A DNA stretch of 64,000 nucleotides, from the NCBI GenBank assembly GCA_963575745.1, contig CAUYUJ010020712.1:1-64000 (forward strand). The letters run 5' to 3'. How positions within the stretch are numbered: the stretch's first letter is position 1; the number at the start of each line of letters is the position of its first letter. Source of the stretch: Prorocentrum cordatum (Eukaryota > Sar > Dinophyceae > Prorocentrales > Prorocentraceae). The position numbers and the translations under genes were made by a program. Shown here piece after piece: positions 1-9,705 of this stretch. The notes beneath the pieces were generated by a model. It did not search any database and was not told the DNA's origin. It saw only the letters and a list, made by a program, of their open reading frames with translations.

Positions 1-71
<71 letters not shown>

Positions 72-135
72 TGAGGACGAGGAGGAGGAGGAGGAGGAGG
101 AGGAGGAGGGGGAGGAGGAGGGGGAGGAGGACGCC
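1..135 (+). repeat. GAGGAC hexamer array passing into GGA repeats
   Basis: The window opens inside an uninterrupted GAGGAC array that degenerates into GAG/GGA triplets by about position 75. All frames are open here only because of the repeat. The left boundary lies outside the window. Confidence 0.95.
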
Positions 136-305
136 CGCGTTTGTCGGCCCTGGGGCGGCCTGCTCGTCGAGCCGTGCGCTCCCTTGCGCTCCTCCTCCGC
201 GCGCTGCCGCTCCTTGCCGCCGCCCCTGTGCGCTCGGACGCTCCAGCCACATCAGCGCTTGTCATCATCCGCGTTTGATGATCCATCACGCTGGGGGGGA
301 GGGGG

Positions 306-388
306 TCTTCTTCCTCCTCCTCCTCCTCCTCCTCCTCCTCCACCTCCTTTTCCTCCTCGTCCTCCTCCTCGTCCTCCACCTTCTTCCC
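306..388 (+). repeat. CCT/TCC microsatellite
   Basis: Tandem CCT triplets with a few CCA and CGT interruptions; the strand is almost purely pyrimidine. Position 136-305 holds no recognisable gene. Confidence 0.9.
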
Positions 389-452
389 CCCTCCAACTTA
401 TGGTGGTGGTGGTGAAAAACAGGTCCATCGTTTGATGTTCCATCACACTGGG

Positions 453-672
453 GGCCTGTGCCTGGAAGCAGAGACATCGGCACAAACAGCAACTTTGTGG
501 CGCTCCGCGCGGATTTCTCGGCTCCGCGCGCTGGGCCCCCCGGCGGCGCCTCCAGCGGCGCCCCCGGCACGCTCCGCGCGCCGGGGGGGGGGTCCAGCGC
601 AGGTTCGAGACGCCCGCGCGGAGCGCCAGCAAGGTTTGTGCTGGTGCAGTGGTCTCTGCTCCTGAGGCCGGT
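453..672. mobile_element. T3-family inverted-repeat element, copy A
   Basis: Long imperfect inverted repeat. The left arm contains GGCGCTCCGCGCGGATTTCT and the right arm contains its near complement ending GCGGAGCGCC. Further out, both arms carry CACAAAC and AGCAGAGAC in inverted orientation. The centre holds GGCGGCGCC-like palindromes. The other copies are at 22062-22277, about 41450-41655 and about 52140-52335. The outer ends are approximate because homology fades and a T4 copy begins about 10 bp to the right. Confidence 0.65.
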
Positions 673-680
673 CCTGGCGC

Positions 681-808
681 CTGGCATCGCTCGTACGTGT
701 GCATGCTCTCTCGGCGAGAACCATCGAGGACCATCCTGGACCAACGCGCAAAAATCACACGCACGAAGCCGAAAAATGCACGGGAAGTGGACGTCCGAAC
801 GACGGCAA
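681..808. mobile_element. T4-family inverted-repeat element, copy 1
   Basis: Ends are GGCATCGCTCGTACGTGTGC on the left and an approximate complement, GGACGTCCGAACGACGGC, on the right. The interior shares TCGGCGAGAACCATCGAGGA and a CACGCACGAAGC block with copies at 10947, 36453 and 54276. Copies are 118-133 bp. No clear target duplication is visible. Confidence 0.65.
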
Positions 809-984
809 GGGCGGGAGCAGGCGTGTTCGACTGCATCTTCTTCGACGACTACGGCACGCCGGGGCGCGCCGACCGGGAGATGGAGGACCGCGGGCGGGCA
901 CGCCCTGCAGGGGGGCGCTGGGCGGCGCCCCCACGCGTCCTCCGACCAGCTGGCTCGCACAGATGCAGGAGGGGGAAACACGAA

Positions 985-1195
985 GCACAGACAGAATTGA
1001 TCGTCGACTCCCAGGAAAATCTGGGAACACATGGGAAGTGAGGGGGAAGACAGAAGCCCAGAGACCTAGAGAAAATGAGGGGGAAGTGAGGGGGGAAGTG
1101 AGGGGGAGTGGGGGAAGTGAGGGGGGAAGACAGAAACCTAGAGAAAATAGTTGGGGAAATGTGGGGGGTCCGGTTATTTGTGTCTATTGTGAAGG
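985..1195 (+). repeat. Dispersed repeat R1, copy 1
   Basis: Matches 5195-5345 in order: a CAGACAGAATTGATCGTCGA-like block, then CCAGGAAAATCTGGGAA, a GTGAGGGGGAAGACA block, and TTATTTGTGTCTATT. This copy is longer because the GTGAGGGGGAA piece is itself repeated about four times. No coding content is recognised. Confidence 0.6.
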
Positions 1196-1302
1196 CCTTG
1201 CGGCCGGTGCCGCTGACCCTGAAGGTTTTGGCCGTCGATGGCGACGGGATGTGTCATCACAGGAAGGCGCTAAAGGACAACGTGACAGGGTAGGCAGAGG
1301 AA

Positions 1303-1640
1303 GTGAGTGAGGAGGAGGAGGAGAAGGAGGAGGAGGAGGAGGAGGAGAAAGAGGAGGAGGAGGAGGAGGAGGAGGAGGGAGGAGGAGGACGAGGAGGAGG
1401 ACGAGGAGCAGGAGGAGCAGGAGGAGGAGGAGGGCGGTGGAGGTCTGGTCCGGAGGAGGAGGAGGAGGAGGAGGACGAGGAGGAGGAAGGGAGAAAGAGA
1501 AAAGGAGGAGGAGGACGAGGAGGAGGGGAGGAGGAGGAGGAGGAGGAGGTACGCAGGAGGAAGATATGAAGGAGGAAGAGGAGGAGAGCAGGATGAGGAG
1601 GAGGAGGGGGAGGAGGAGGAGGAGCAGGAGGAGGAGGAGG
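1303..1640 (+). repeat. GGA-rich polypurine tract
   Basis: About 340 bp of GAG/GGA triplets with scattered single pyrimidines. Open frames on both strands here encode only low-complexity Glu/Arg/Gly or Pro/Ser/Leu and are not genes. Confidence 0.9.
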
Positions 1641-1660
1641 CAAACGAAAAGGAGATGGAA

Positions 1661-1826
1661 AAGGTGGCAAAAGACGCCCAGGAGGAGGAGGAGGTGGTAT
1701 TCTGACCCGGGACCCCCCTGCAGGACCCCCCCGGGACCCCGCCAAGGTGGCAAAAGCTGCCCAGGAGGAGGAGGAGGGAGTGGTATTCTGACCCGGGACC
1801 CCCCCCCAGGATCCCCTCCCCGGACC
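1661..1826 (+). repeat. Two-copy direct repeat, period 83 bp
   Basis: The block AAGGTGGCAAAAG, then CCCAGGAGGAGGAGGAGG, then TGGTATTCTGACCCGGGACC occurs at 1661 and again at 1744. A weaker third start is seen near 1960 after more GGA sequence. Confidence 0.8.
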
Positions 1827-1896
1827 CCCCCCCCTGCGGGGGAAGGGAAGAAAGGGAAGGGGGAACCTTTCGAGTCAGTTTACTGTACGCAGAAGA

Positions 1897-2000
1897 AGCG
1901 ATGAAGGAGGAAGAGACGGAGGAGGAAGGAGGAGGAGGAGGAGGAGTAGGAGGGGGAGACGAACGAGAAGGAGACGGAGAAGGTGGGAAAGGGAAGGAGG
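1897..2000 (+). repeat. GGA-rich purine tract
   Basis: Degenerate GAG/GGA triplets. Positions 2000-2548 downstream show no recognisable gene; a short TTTATTTGTGTGTCCCAGG piece near 2048 resembles the tail of the 5195-5345 repeat. Confidence 0.75.
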
Positions 2001-2555
2001 CACGGACGAGAAGAACAACCCATTCCACACGCCGACAGGGTCGGCGGATTTATTTGTGTGTCCCAGGGCCCCTTCACTCAGAGATCCCCGACATGTCTCC
2101 GCCACGAATATGAATACGGTAGGTTCGCGTTGTGTCGACCAGCGGCGACCCCGCCGCCGACGTTCCACGTTGAACGCCAGCGGCGGCCCAGAATCGGTCG
2201 ATGTGGAGCGCGCTGACGCTTCGGAAACGGCCGATCGTTCGAGGCTGCATGATCCCCGCGGTGTCAGTAACCAACGCCGGGATCGTCACGACGCGAACCT
2301 GCTGCACACAGACACCATTCGACGATTTTTGCATATGCCTTCAGAAGGGATGGCGATGTATAAAGCCGCTGGCTCTCAATGGTGGGCCCAGGAATAATCC
2401 ATTGGAGGGGGCCTGTGTATTTCCTTTTGCGGCGGAATGCCCTCACCCGATGTTATCCTCATCTCGCCTCCGCCTCCGTCTCAGTGGGGAGCGAGAAGGT
2501 TCAGCTCGAGCCAGCATTGTCCACCCGTCCCCATCCTTGGCATCTCCCCGCTGGG

Positions 2556-2688
2556 CTCAGGTCGGGCACGTCCTCCTACAGGCGGATTTTGGACGTTGTT
2601 TTGTTTCTATAAAAACAAGGCCAACAATTATCAAACATAATTGTTTTGGATACGTTACTCCTCCTGTAGAGGGAGGTGCCCCACCTCG
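2556..2688. mobile_element. T1-family inverted-repeat element, short copy
   Basis: The left end is CTCAGGTCGGGCACGTCCTC and the right end is the approximate complement, finishing GTGCCCCACCTCG. CCTACAGG and CCTGTAG lie inside the ends as in all T1 copies. CGCTGGG occurs immediately outside both ends (2549-2555 and 2689-2695), a possible target duplication of 5 to 7 bp. The interior is AT-rich and noncoding. Confidence 0.75.
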
Positions 2689-2813
2689 CGCTGGGGCCTT
2701 AGTGACTAGTGTCGCAGCCCCACCGGCCCGCTCCCCCAGGGGGGGGACCCCACGGGGGGGAACGGCCTCCGCGAAGCCCAAAGGTAGCAGCACACATCCC
2801 CACCGGGGGGGTG

Positions 2814-3090
2814 AGCTTACGTCGGGCATGTCCTTCTACAGGAGAAATGTCCAAACACAGGCCAACAACAGTCAGGGGACGCTGTTTTTTTGCAGGATTT
2901 TTCGCGAAGCCCGGAGGGAGCAGCACACATCCCCACCTGGGGTGGGGTAAGCTTACGTCGGGCATGTCACTCTACAGGAGAAATATCCAAACATAGGCCA
3001 ACAACAGTCAGGGGACGCTGTTGTTTTTGATTATTGTTCGCGAAGCCCGAAGGGAGCAGCACACATCCCCACCCGGGGGGGTAAGCTTAA
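2814..3090 (+). repeat. 135-bp tandem repeat containing T1 left ends
   Basis: GTCGGGCATGTC recurs at 2821, 2957 and 3091, with periods of 136 and 134 bp. Each unit contains a T1 left end, then CCAACAACAGTCAGGGGACG, TTCGCGAAGCCC, and AGCAGCACACATCCCCACC. It looks like a T1 half-element amplified in tandem with flanking DNA. AACAGTC...GACGCTGTT can form a short hairpin. Confidence 0.85.
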
Positions 3091-4546
3091 GTCGGGCATG
3101 TCCCTCTGCAGGAGGAGGATGTTTGCTTTTTTTTTTTTTATTATTGTGTATACATATAACGGCGCACCGGGTCCGGGGGCCCGGGGCCGGGACCTCGACC
3201 GCAAATGTGGGCCCCGGGGGGCCCAGAGACTCGTCGGACCGCTGGACGCCGTCCAAGATCGTTCGCAGGCGGCTTCGGAACGCGCTCCGATGGCTCCAGA
3301 TGCCTTCCAAGACGCCTGTCATGACACCAAGAAGGTCCCAGAAGCCTCCAAGACGCTCCGAGAGGCAGCCCAAGAGAGGCCCAAGAAGCAAAAATCGTGC
3401 CATTCCTATGGGAAAACGTATATTTTCGCATGTTCGCATCTTGGGCTTTCACCGCGTCCAAGACGGCCCAAGAGGCCTCCAAGACGGCCTAGGGCCTCCG
3501 GGAGCGCTCCAAGGCTGCGCACGAGTGGCCCAGGACGGCCCCAAGACGGCCGAAGAGAGCCCCAAGACGAGTTCGAGAGGGGTCCCAGACGGAGAAAGCC
3601 AACCTCGAATTCCGAGCTTCCGGCCCAAGAGGCTCCAGGAGGCGCCAAAATGCCGCCAAGAGGCGCCACAAGGCTCCCAAAAGCACCCCAAGACGTTCCG
3701 AGAGGCACCCCAAGAGAGGTCCAAGAAACAAAAATCGTGCCATTCCTATGGGAAAACGTATATTTTTCGCATGTTCGCATCTTGGGCTTTCACCGCGTCC
3801 AAGACGGCCCAAGAGGCCTCCAAGACGGCCTAGGAGGCCTCCGGGAGCGCTCCAAGGCTGCGCACGAGTGGCTCAGGACGGCCCCAAGACGGCCCAAGAG
3901 AACCCCAAGACGACTTCGAGAGGGGTCCCAGAAGGAGAAAGCCACTCTCGAATTCCGAGCTTCCGGCCCAACACATCCCAGGAGGCGCCAAAACGCCGCC
4001 CAGAGGCGCCAAAAGGCTTCCAAAATCAGCCCAAGACGTTCCGAGAGGCACCCCAAGAGAGGTCCAAGAAGCAAAAATGGTCCCATTCCTATGGGAAAAC
4101 GTATACTTTTCGCATGGTCGCCTGTTGGGTTTTCACCGCGTCCAACACGTCCGAAGAGGCTCCCAAGACGGCCTAGGTGGCCCCCAAGAGAGTTCCAAGA
4201 CGGTTCACGAGGCGCCCAGGACGGCAAAATTGGAGTCCAAAATGGCCTAAGAGAGCCCCAAGGCGTGCCGGAGAGAGGGGTCCCAGAGGGAGAAAGCCAT
4301 TGTAGAATTCCGAGCGTTCGGCCCCAAGAGGCTCCAGGAGGCGCCAAGAGAGCTCCAAGAAGCCCCCACGAGAGACCCAGGACGCCCAAGAGGCTTCTCA
4401 CAACGATTCTTGGGTCTGTGACTCGACAGAACCTAAGCGCGCGCGAAGCGCGCGCGTGGTTCTAGTTTGAATGTGTTGGTGCATGTTTTGGCTATGTCTT
4501 ATTTTTCGTTGAAAATCCGCCTGTAGGGGGACATGCCCGACCTAAG
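3086..4546. mobile_element. Long T1 element enclosing the CCAAGA array
   Basis: The left end CTTAAGTCGGGCATGTCCC at 3086 is matched by the inverted right end GGGACATGCCCGACCTAAG finishing at 4546. Both carry the inner CTGCAGG or CCTGTAGG block. GTAAG precedes the left end (3081-3085) and follows the right end (4547-4551), as a 5-bp duplication would. The cargo is the roughly 1 kb repeat array described separately plus a T-rich tract near 3130. GTAAG also belongs to the upstream 135-bp unit, so the duplication could be chance; two solo T1 halves are the alternative. Confidence 0.6.
3230..4420 (-). repeat. 340-bp higher-order repeat of CCAAGACGGCC-type units
   Basis: Degenerate 10-14 bp units (CCAAGACGGCC, CCAAGAGGCCTC) surround two AT-richer spacers. 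Spacer A contains CCATTCCTATGGGAAAACGT followed by TATTTT and a GGGCTTTCACCGCGTCCAA block. It recurs with the same base at 3395, 3735 and 4078, giving periods of 340 and 343. Spacer B (GAGAAAGCC...GAATTCCGAGC) lies between. Neither period is a multiple of three, so the long open frame across it cannot be one conserved protein. Confidence 0.9.
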
Positions 4547-4639
4547 GTAAGTCGGTCAGTGGGGATCAGGCCATGTCAGTGGGGATTGGGACTGGTTCTC
4601 CCTCGCCAGTTCTGCCCCGAATCGTTGTCCTCGGCGGCG

Positions 4640-4840
4640 TCCAGGATGAGGACGCGGCTACCCGAGGATCGAAGATCAAGGCCTCCAGGGGTGGCGAGGG
4701 AAGGGAGGAGGGAGAAGGAGGGAGAGGGACGGCGAGGGAGGGGAGAGGCTGAGCAGGAGGGAAGAGGGGAGCGGACGCCTCGAAGGAGAGGGCGACAAGG
4801 AGAGGAAGAGGGACAGGGAGACGATGCCCCTCGGCGGCAG
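4640..4840 (+). other. Purine-rich noncoding stretch
   Basis: GGGAGAGG-type purine-rich sequence follows the T1 right end. From 4600 to 5190 there is no supported gene. One long open frame (4824-6062) has low-complexity composition and crosses two dispersed repeats, so I do not call it. Confidence 0.5.
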
Positions 4841-5194
4841 GAGTACTGCCCGAAGTCGAAATACCAGCGGGAGTACAGGGACTCGCTCTCGCACGAGGGC
4901 GGCACGCACTTCCACGGCTTTGGGGGGCTCTGCGGCCCCCGGCCGCCCTCGACATCGGCTGCCATCGACGGCGGCGGCGACGAATCCATACAGTGGGGGC
5001 CCATGCCAAGAGGCACCCTGGTTGCATTGCCTCCAGGGTGCCCTGGGTTTCTTAGGTTTTGATGGTCTTGCGGAGGAGAGTGCGGCGTTCCCCCACCAGG
5101 ATTCGGTGGACGCCCTTGGGTCTCAGGATTGGGTCTCTTGTGGAAGGTTTCTTGTGGACTGGCCCCTGCTGTATTCAGAAGGGAACGAAAACAC

Positions 5195-5345
5195 ACAGAC
5201 GCAATTAATCGTCGATCGCCCAGAAAATCTGGGAAAATATGGAAAGTGGGGGGGAAGACAAAAGCCCAGAAAATATAGGAACATATGGGGAATCATGTTA
5301 TTTGTGTCTATTTCTTTGTGTGTCCCTGGGCCCTTTTCTGTATCT
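5195..5345 (+). repeat. Dispersed repeat R1, copy 2
   Basis: Matches 985-1195: CAGACGCAATTAATCGTCGA, CCCAGAAAATCTGGGAAAA, GGAAGACAAAAGCCCAGA and TTATTTGTGTCTATT in the same order. The match continues into TTTGTGTGTCCCTGGGCCC, also seen near 2048. Confidence 0.6.
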
Positions 5346-5729
5346 CCTCACGATGGGACAAATCCACGGCGGAAGATGTCCTCCAATCCTCGGGTTCCGG
5401 GGGCCATCGCCGGGCCCCAGGGCCGCCAGCAAAAAAGATTCGGGATGGAACGCCGGTCCCAGGGAGAGGGCTCCGACCTCCAGGGGCCCACCAGTGTGCG
5501 AAATAATTTCGACGGAGGTTTGGGGAGAAGCGACACCACCACCAGGTGGGCCACCTCCAGCGAGGGGGTCCTCAATGCCTCCCCGAGCTGGAGACCAGTG
5601 ATGTATCGAGCGGGGCAGGGGGACCGCGCAACCAGGAGAACCCCAGCTGGCTCCTTGCGCTGGTGGTGGTGTCGCTTTACAGCAGCGGAGGCAAACGACT
5701 GCGGCAATGATGTTGCAGGGTCCATTTTT

Positions 5730-5925
5730 CGTCGGTTCGGTCCGATCCGCTCTCGGTGTCTCATCCGGCTCGATGCGATGCGTGTCCGATTCTCCGGCGA
5801 TCCGGTGTTGCCCGGCGATTGCATGGCGTCGTTGTGCATTTTGGCGCGTCCAATACGATTCGACCGTGATCGTGCAGCCCGATCCGGCGCATATTCCGAT
5901 TCGATCCAGTTTCCCGATCCGGTTA
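5730..5925 (+). repeat. Dispersed repeat R2, copy 1 (GATCCG/GATTCG-rich)
   Basis: Many GATCCG, CGATTCGA and TCCGATTCG words. The core GGCGTCGTTGTGCATTTTGG followed by CGCGTCCAATACGATTCGA corresponds to 19770-19815 in copy 2. No reading frame is convincing. Confidence 0.65.
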
Positions 5926-6585
5926 CGTTGCGGCAGCGGCGACAAGCGATCGTGGCGATGACGTGGGCGTTATCGTTCCTCCTCCTCCTCCTCGTGTTTG
6001 CTCCCGAGTTACCGCCAGCCGACAGGAGCGGGCCCGCCGCGGCGGGCGATGGTGGTTCATGAGCGGCTGGACAGGGTCGTTGCTGAGTCGCGGACAGGCC
6101 GTCAGTCCCGTATCCGCGTCAGCACACAGTCCCCGAACAAGCGCAAAGCCGGGTCCAATACCGAACTCGGTCTGGAAAATCTGAATCCAGTATAGTCTGC
6201 CCCAAGTCATGCATGGCCTTTTCTGGAATGTTTCGGCCCTGCTGGCATTTTCGAGTCAGCGGCGTCGCTGGGTAACCGCCTGGCGACCATATGCACCCAC
6301 TCGCTGCGGTCAAGGCACTGCAACTTTGAGCGTAACCTTTGCTTGTAGCTGCGGAACATGCTCTGCCCATTGTGCGAGCAGGCTGACGTTGAACAGCTCG
6401 CTTAATTTTGTTTCGGACATGCCGGTACACGTCAGACCACTCACCCGTGACATGTTTCACGAAGTTTCCCATGCATCTCATAAGGACGTCTGCGCGTGGA
6501 AGCAAGCTTGCCGAAGTCGGTGAAAGTCAAGGGAGCTGATGTTAGGCCGTCTTGCGATGTGGGCGTGACGATGCAGTCGAAGAGG

Positions 6586-7140
6586 CTAAGTCTGAGAGGG
6601 AAGTCCACGTGTCGGGTTGGTCAGAACGGAATTTAGCATGTGGTAATTACGCATTTCCGAGATGCACGTGGAAGTTTCCTTCTCTTGCGACTTCGGTGAG
6701 ACCGCCAGGGTTGCAACTCTTGAGGAAGGTCGCCACCCAGAGTCAAAATGTTGTTTCTCTTCGCAGTGTATTTCCAGGCCGAGTTGTTGAAAATCTTTTG
6801 CGGGCGAGTTCCACGTCAGCGTCAATTCGTTCATTTGTGGCATCATGCCATCATTTTGGAGTTCACTTTGGTGGCATCAAACAACCTCACGATACATGCT
6901 AGTGGCATGTATCGCGGGGTTGCTTGCGCACCTGACGTGGGTCAATCGTCGACAAGAAGGACTGAGCTCGGTCTTGATGCCGTGGTCCCTTAAGCGACTT
7001 GACGCTCTTCTCACGACAGCTTTTGATGCAGCGTTGAGGAGCGCCAGACTCAGAACGCCCCCTTGGCGAACACCTCGCCGGACATCGAAAAGACGCGGGT
7101 TCCCCTGCAGGGGGGCCCTGAGAGGAGCTCGCAGAGCGGC
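6586..7140 (-). pseudogene. LINE-like reverse transcriptase remnant
   Basis: Read on the minus strand, the frame contains FDVRRGVRQGGVLSLALLNA, the RT motif B signature of LINE-like elements (normally RGVRQGDxLSPxLFN). Next come HGIKT and LTHVRCASN, where an active element would have VRFADD. The catalytic aspartates have therefore been replaced. An in-frame stop at 6877-6879 is followed in the same frame by QQLGLEIHCEEK, matching the usual motif D (xLGLxINxxKT). Motif A is not visible upstream. It is a fragment of a non-LTR retrotransposon ORF2 that can no longer be active. Sequence on either side (5950-6585, 7140-7700) shows no confident continuation. Family assignment rests on motif order. 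Confidence 0.6.
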
Positions 7141-7699
7141 GTCGGCGTTTCGACCAGGAGGCGGCCAGCTGAGCCGCCAAAGAGGCAGCCAACTACAGCA
7201 CCGCGGGAGTTCACGGCGATTGGCCCCGAAGGGGTTTTCACGGACGAGGTGAATGCGACCAGGATAACCAAGATTATTAGGATGTCCTAGAGGCAACTGC
7301 GCAACCGCTTCCATGACAGCTACGTCAGCGCAGCGCTGGCAGTCGTGGAACATGCGAGCGGCAAAGAGAAACTCGTCCACGACGGCGCGCGCGAGGTCGC
7401 CGTGAACCACGGGATTCGATACTGGGACCGTCAGAGGATGCCGAGGCCCACGGCGAAGAGTTACCTCCTGAGCCATTGCGAGGGCGGGCACGAGGTCATC
7501 TTCTCACTCGTCACCGACGTCGGGGGCGCATCGGCTCGTCAAGATCCGCGAGGGCGACGGGGCATGGTGGCGTGCGGGCTTGCAACACCGTGGGCCCCTT
7601 CGGCGCACGCTGCGCATCAGAATGGTGGACATCGCTATTCGGCGCAGCGCTGCTGGCGATATTCTGCTAGTTGGGAGGCGACCAGCAAGTAGGATGCCG

Positions 7700-8748
7700 A
7701 CGACGTCTGGGCGATCGTTGCGGTGAATCGAGGACTACTGGCAACCCTCTCCATGATCGTCTCACTGGACGTCTCCGTTATTGGCGCAGAGGGGCAAGAC
7801 GCGGGGCGCCCTCGAGGCGGGCCAGGTCGGCCCACGCTGCTACTGCGCCAAGTATGCCATGGGGAGGCGGGCGCGGCGCCACCCCCGCGAGCGCGCTGGC
7901 GTCGGGATCGGGGGCGTTTGGGCTTCGGCGGAGATGCCGCCGCTGGGCCCGCCGCGCGCCGGGCCCCCAAGCGTCGCTGGGAAGGGCAAGAGGAAAATCC
8001 CCCTGCCGCAGGCGACCAGGCTCGTGCTAGCGCGGATCGGCACGCGGCTGGCGGGTGGGCGCACACTGGAGCCAACCTAATTTCAGAACGGAGCGCGCTG
8101 GGCAGTTACGCTCGGGCGCGAAGGCGGAGGGGGTGCACCGCTGGGTAGGTGGCTGGAATGCACCGCCGAACAGCAGCACCCGGGCTCGCTGGCGCGCTCT
8201 TGGCGCGGGCCAGCGCAAGCGCCCCGGGCGGGGGCGTCGCGGCGACGGGCTACCTGAGGGGTGCCTGCGCGGGGGGCAGGGCAGCGTCGACCAAGCGGCG
8301 GCTAGCGGCCCCCGTCCTCGAGCTTTCGGAGGAGCTGAGGTCGCGCAAGGTGGCGCTGAACCAAGGACTGGCTACGGCGCGAGGAGAACCGGGGGCGGAC
8401 TTGCTCGGCAACATGAAAACTTCGGACGACGACGAGCCGTCCGACGGGCCCCGTGGGGTCCACGCAGCGGCCGCATACCTGAGGTGCCACGCGCTCGACG
8501 AGATGACGCAGGCCCCCCGCGGGGCCCCGCGAGTCGATCGTCGATGAGATGGCGACCAATGGGGCCGCGGTCGCGCGCGACAGATGCCGCGTCGCAGCAT
8601 CGCCTAGCGCGCCGTTTATGACATCGCGCGGGCGAAGGCGGAGGCGGCGGCAGCGGCGCGCGGGCGCGCGGCTGGCCCCGCGCGACCTTTCAGGGCGAGG
8701 GCCCAGCGCTCAGCGCGATGGGGGCCCAGGGCGGGAACGGCCCCCCCC
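7700..8748 (+). other. GC-rich tract with coding-like segments, unassigned
   Basis: I do not recognise a product. Between 8149 and about 8545 one frame reads as a compositionally normal protein (STKRRLAAPVLELSEELRSR and an acidic TSDDDEPSDGP patch). After a stop, a shifted frame reads VDEMATNGAAVARDRCRVAA to about 8700. This is what a coding segment with one small indel would look like, such as a decayed retroelement. No domain, signal peptide or start context supports a real gene. Confidence 0.25.
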
Positions 8749-9110
8749 CGGGCACTTGTGCCGCTGGGTGCCCTCGTGGCGCCCCAGGAAAACAGGCGGG
8801 TTGGCAGCCCGCTCGTCGCCGCAGCTCGGCGGGGCTGCGGGAGAGACCCCTGCCCTGTGTTCGGCCAGCCACAGTGGCCGCGGGCCCGCCGTGCCACCCC
8901 TGAGAGGCTCGACGAGGTCACTCGAAGGGGTCCCCGGGCCTGGGGGGCGCGGGGACGTAAGTCCTTGGCTCGCAACGGCGGCGCAGATGCAACGCCTGGG
9001 GCGGGTCTGTGCCGCCGTTCGCGCTGAGAGGTCCGACTGCGTGTGAATTCACGCAGGCACTTTTGGGCGCCTCCCTTCGGGTTGCGTCGCCCAGGTTCTC
9101 TGTCCGGGCG
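8748..9110 (+). repeat. Dispersed repeat R3, copy 1
   Basis: Collinear with 55847-56300. Shared blocks in order: GTGCCGCTGGGTGCCCTCGT, GGCGCCCCAGGAAAACA, GCCCGCCGTGCCACCCCTGA, GGGGCGGGTCTGTGCCGCC, GTGAATTCACGCAGGCAC, and CCTTCGGGTTGCGTCG. Neither copy has a conserved open frame. The other copy interrupts an unrelated degenerate array. Confidence 0.8.
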
Positions 9111-9358
9111 CGAAGGGGAAGGGCTCCCCCCTGACGCGGCGGGCCCGATGGAAGGTCGGAAGGGCGTCGGGGCCGCGCCCTCGTCTTCTCCGCACGGCGC
9201 GGCGCGGCTGGGGTGTGGCGACGTTTGTGCGACGAGGCGAGGACAGTGACGCGCGGCTGGCGGGCCTCGACGCGGGGGGCCCGGGGGCTGGGCCCCCGGT
9301 TTTTCCACGCCTCTGTCCCTGCTTCATTGGCGACCCACTCCCGTCGCTGAAGGGGGGG

Positions 9359-9705
9359 CATCAAGTTCTTGCGATTTGCCCGGGCCCCCGCGCTACGGGG
9401 CTACGTTTCTGCCACCCGTAAAGAGGCATCAACGTCGCCCCTGCTTAAAACATCCTTCGCACTGCTTGTAGGGCCATTCGAGATTATTCTGGCCATTTGG
9501 GTTCAGACGTTTGGCCGAATGTGAACAATTTACCCACCACCCGGGGACGTCAAGTTCATTCGAGTTGTTCGGGCCCCTGCGCTACAGGGCCCCCGTCGCC
9601 GCCGCCCGAAAACAGGCATCAACGTCCCCCCCCGGTTTTTGTTTTCAGCCATCGCGCCGCTTCGTAGGGTCATTCGATGATACTACAGGATGGCAGATTG
9701 TGTGA
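9359..9705 (+). repeat. Two-copy tandem duplication, period about 189 bp
   Basis: TCAAGTTCTTGCGATTTGCC at 9361 and GTCAAGTTCATTCGAGTTG at 9549 begin two diverged copies. Each continues with GGGCCC, GCGCTAC, GGCATCAACGTC and TAGGG-CATTCGA. The copies are clearly related but far from identical. Confidence 0.75.

Noticed and set aside
3098-4465. A 455-codon open frame
   Set aside because: It crosses tandem repeats of period 340 and 343 bp, which are not multiples of three, so the same repeat is read in changing frames. No domain.
4824-6062. A 412-codon open frame
   Set aside because: Low-complexity composition, spans two dispersed repeats, no motif, and stops are simply rare at this GC content.
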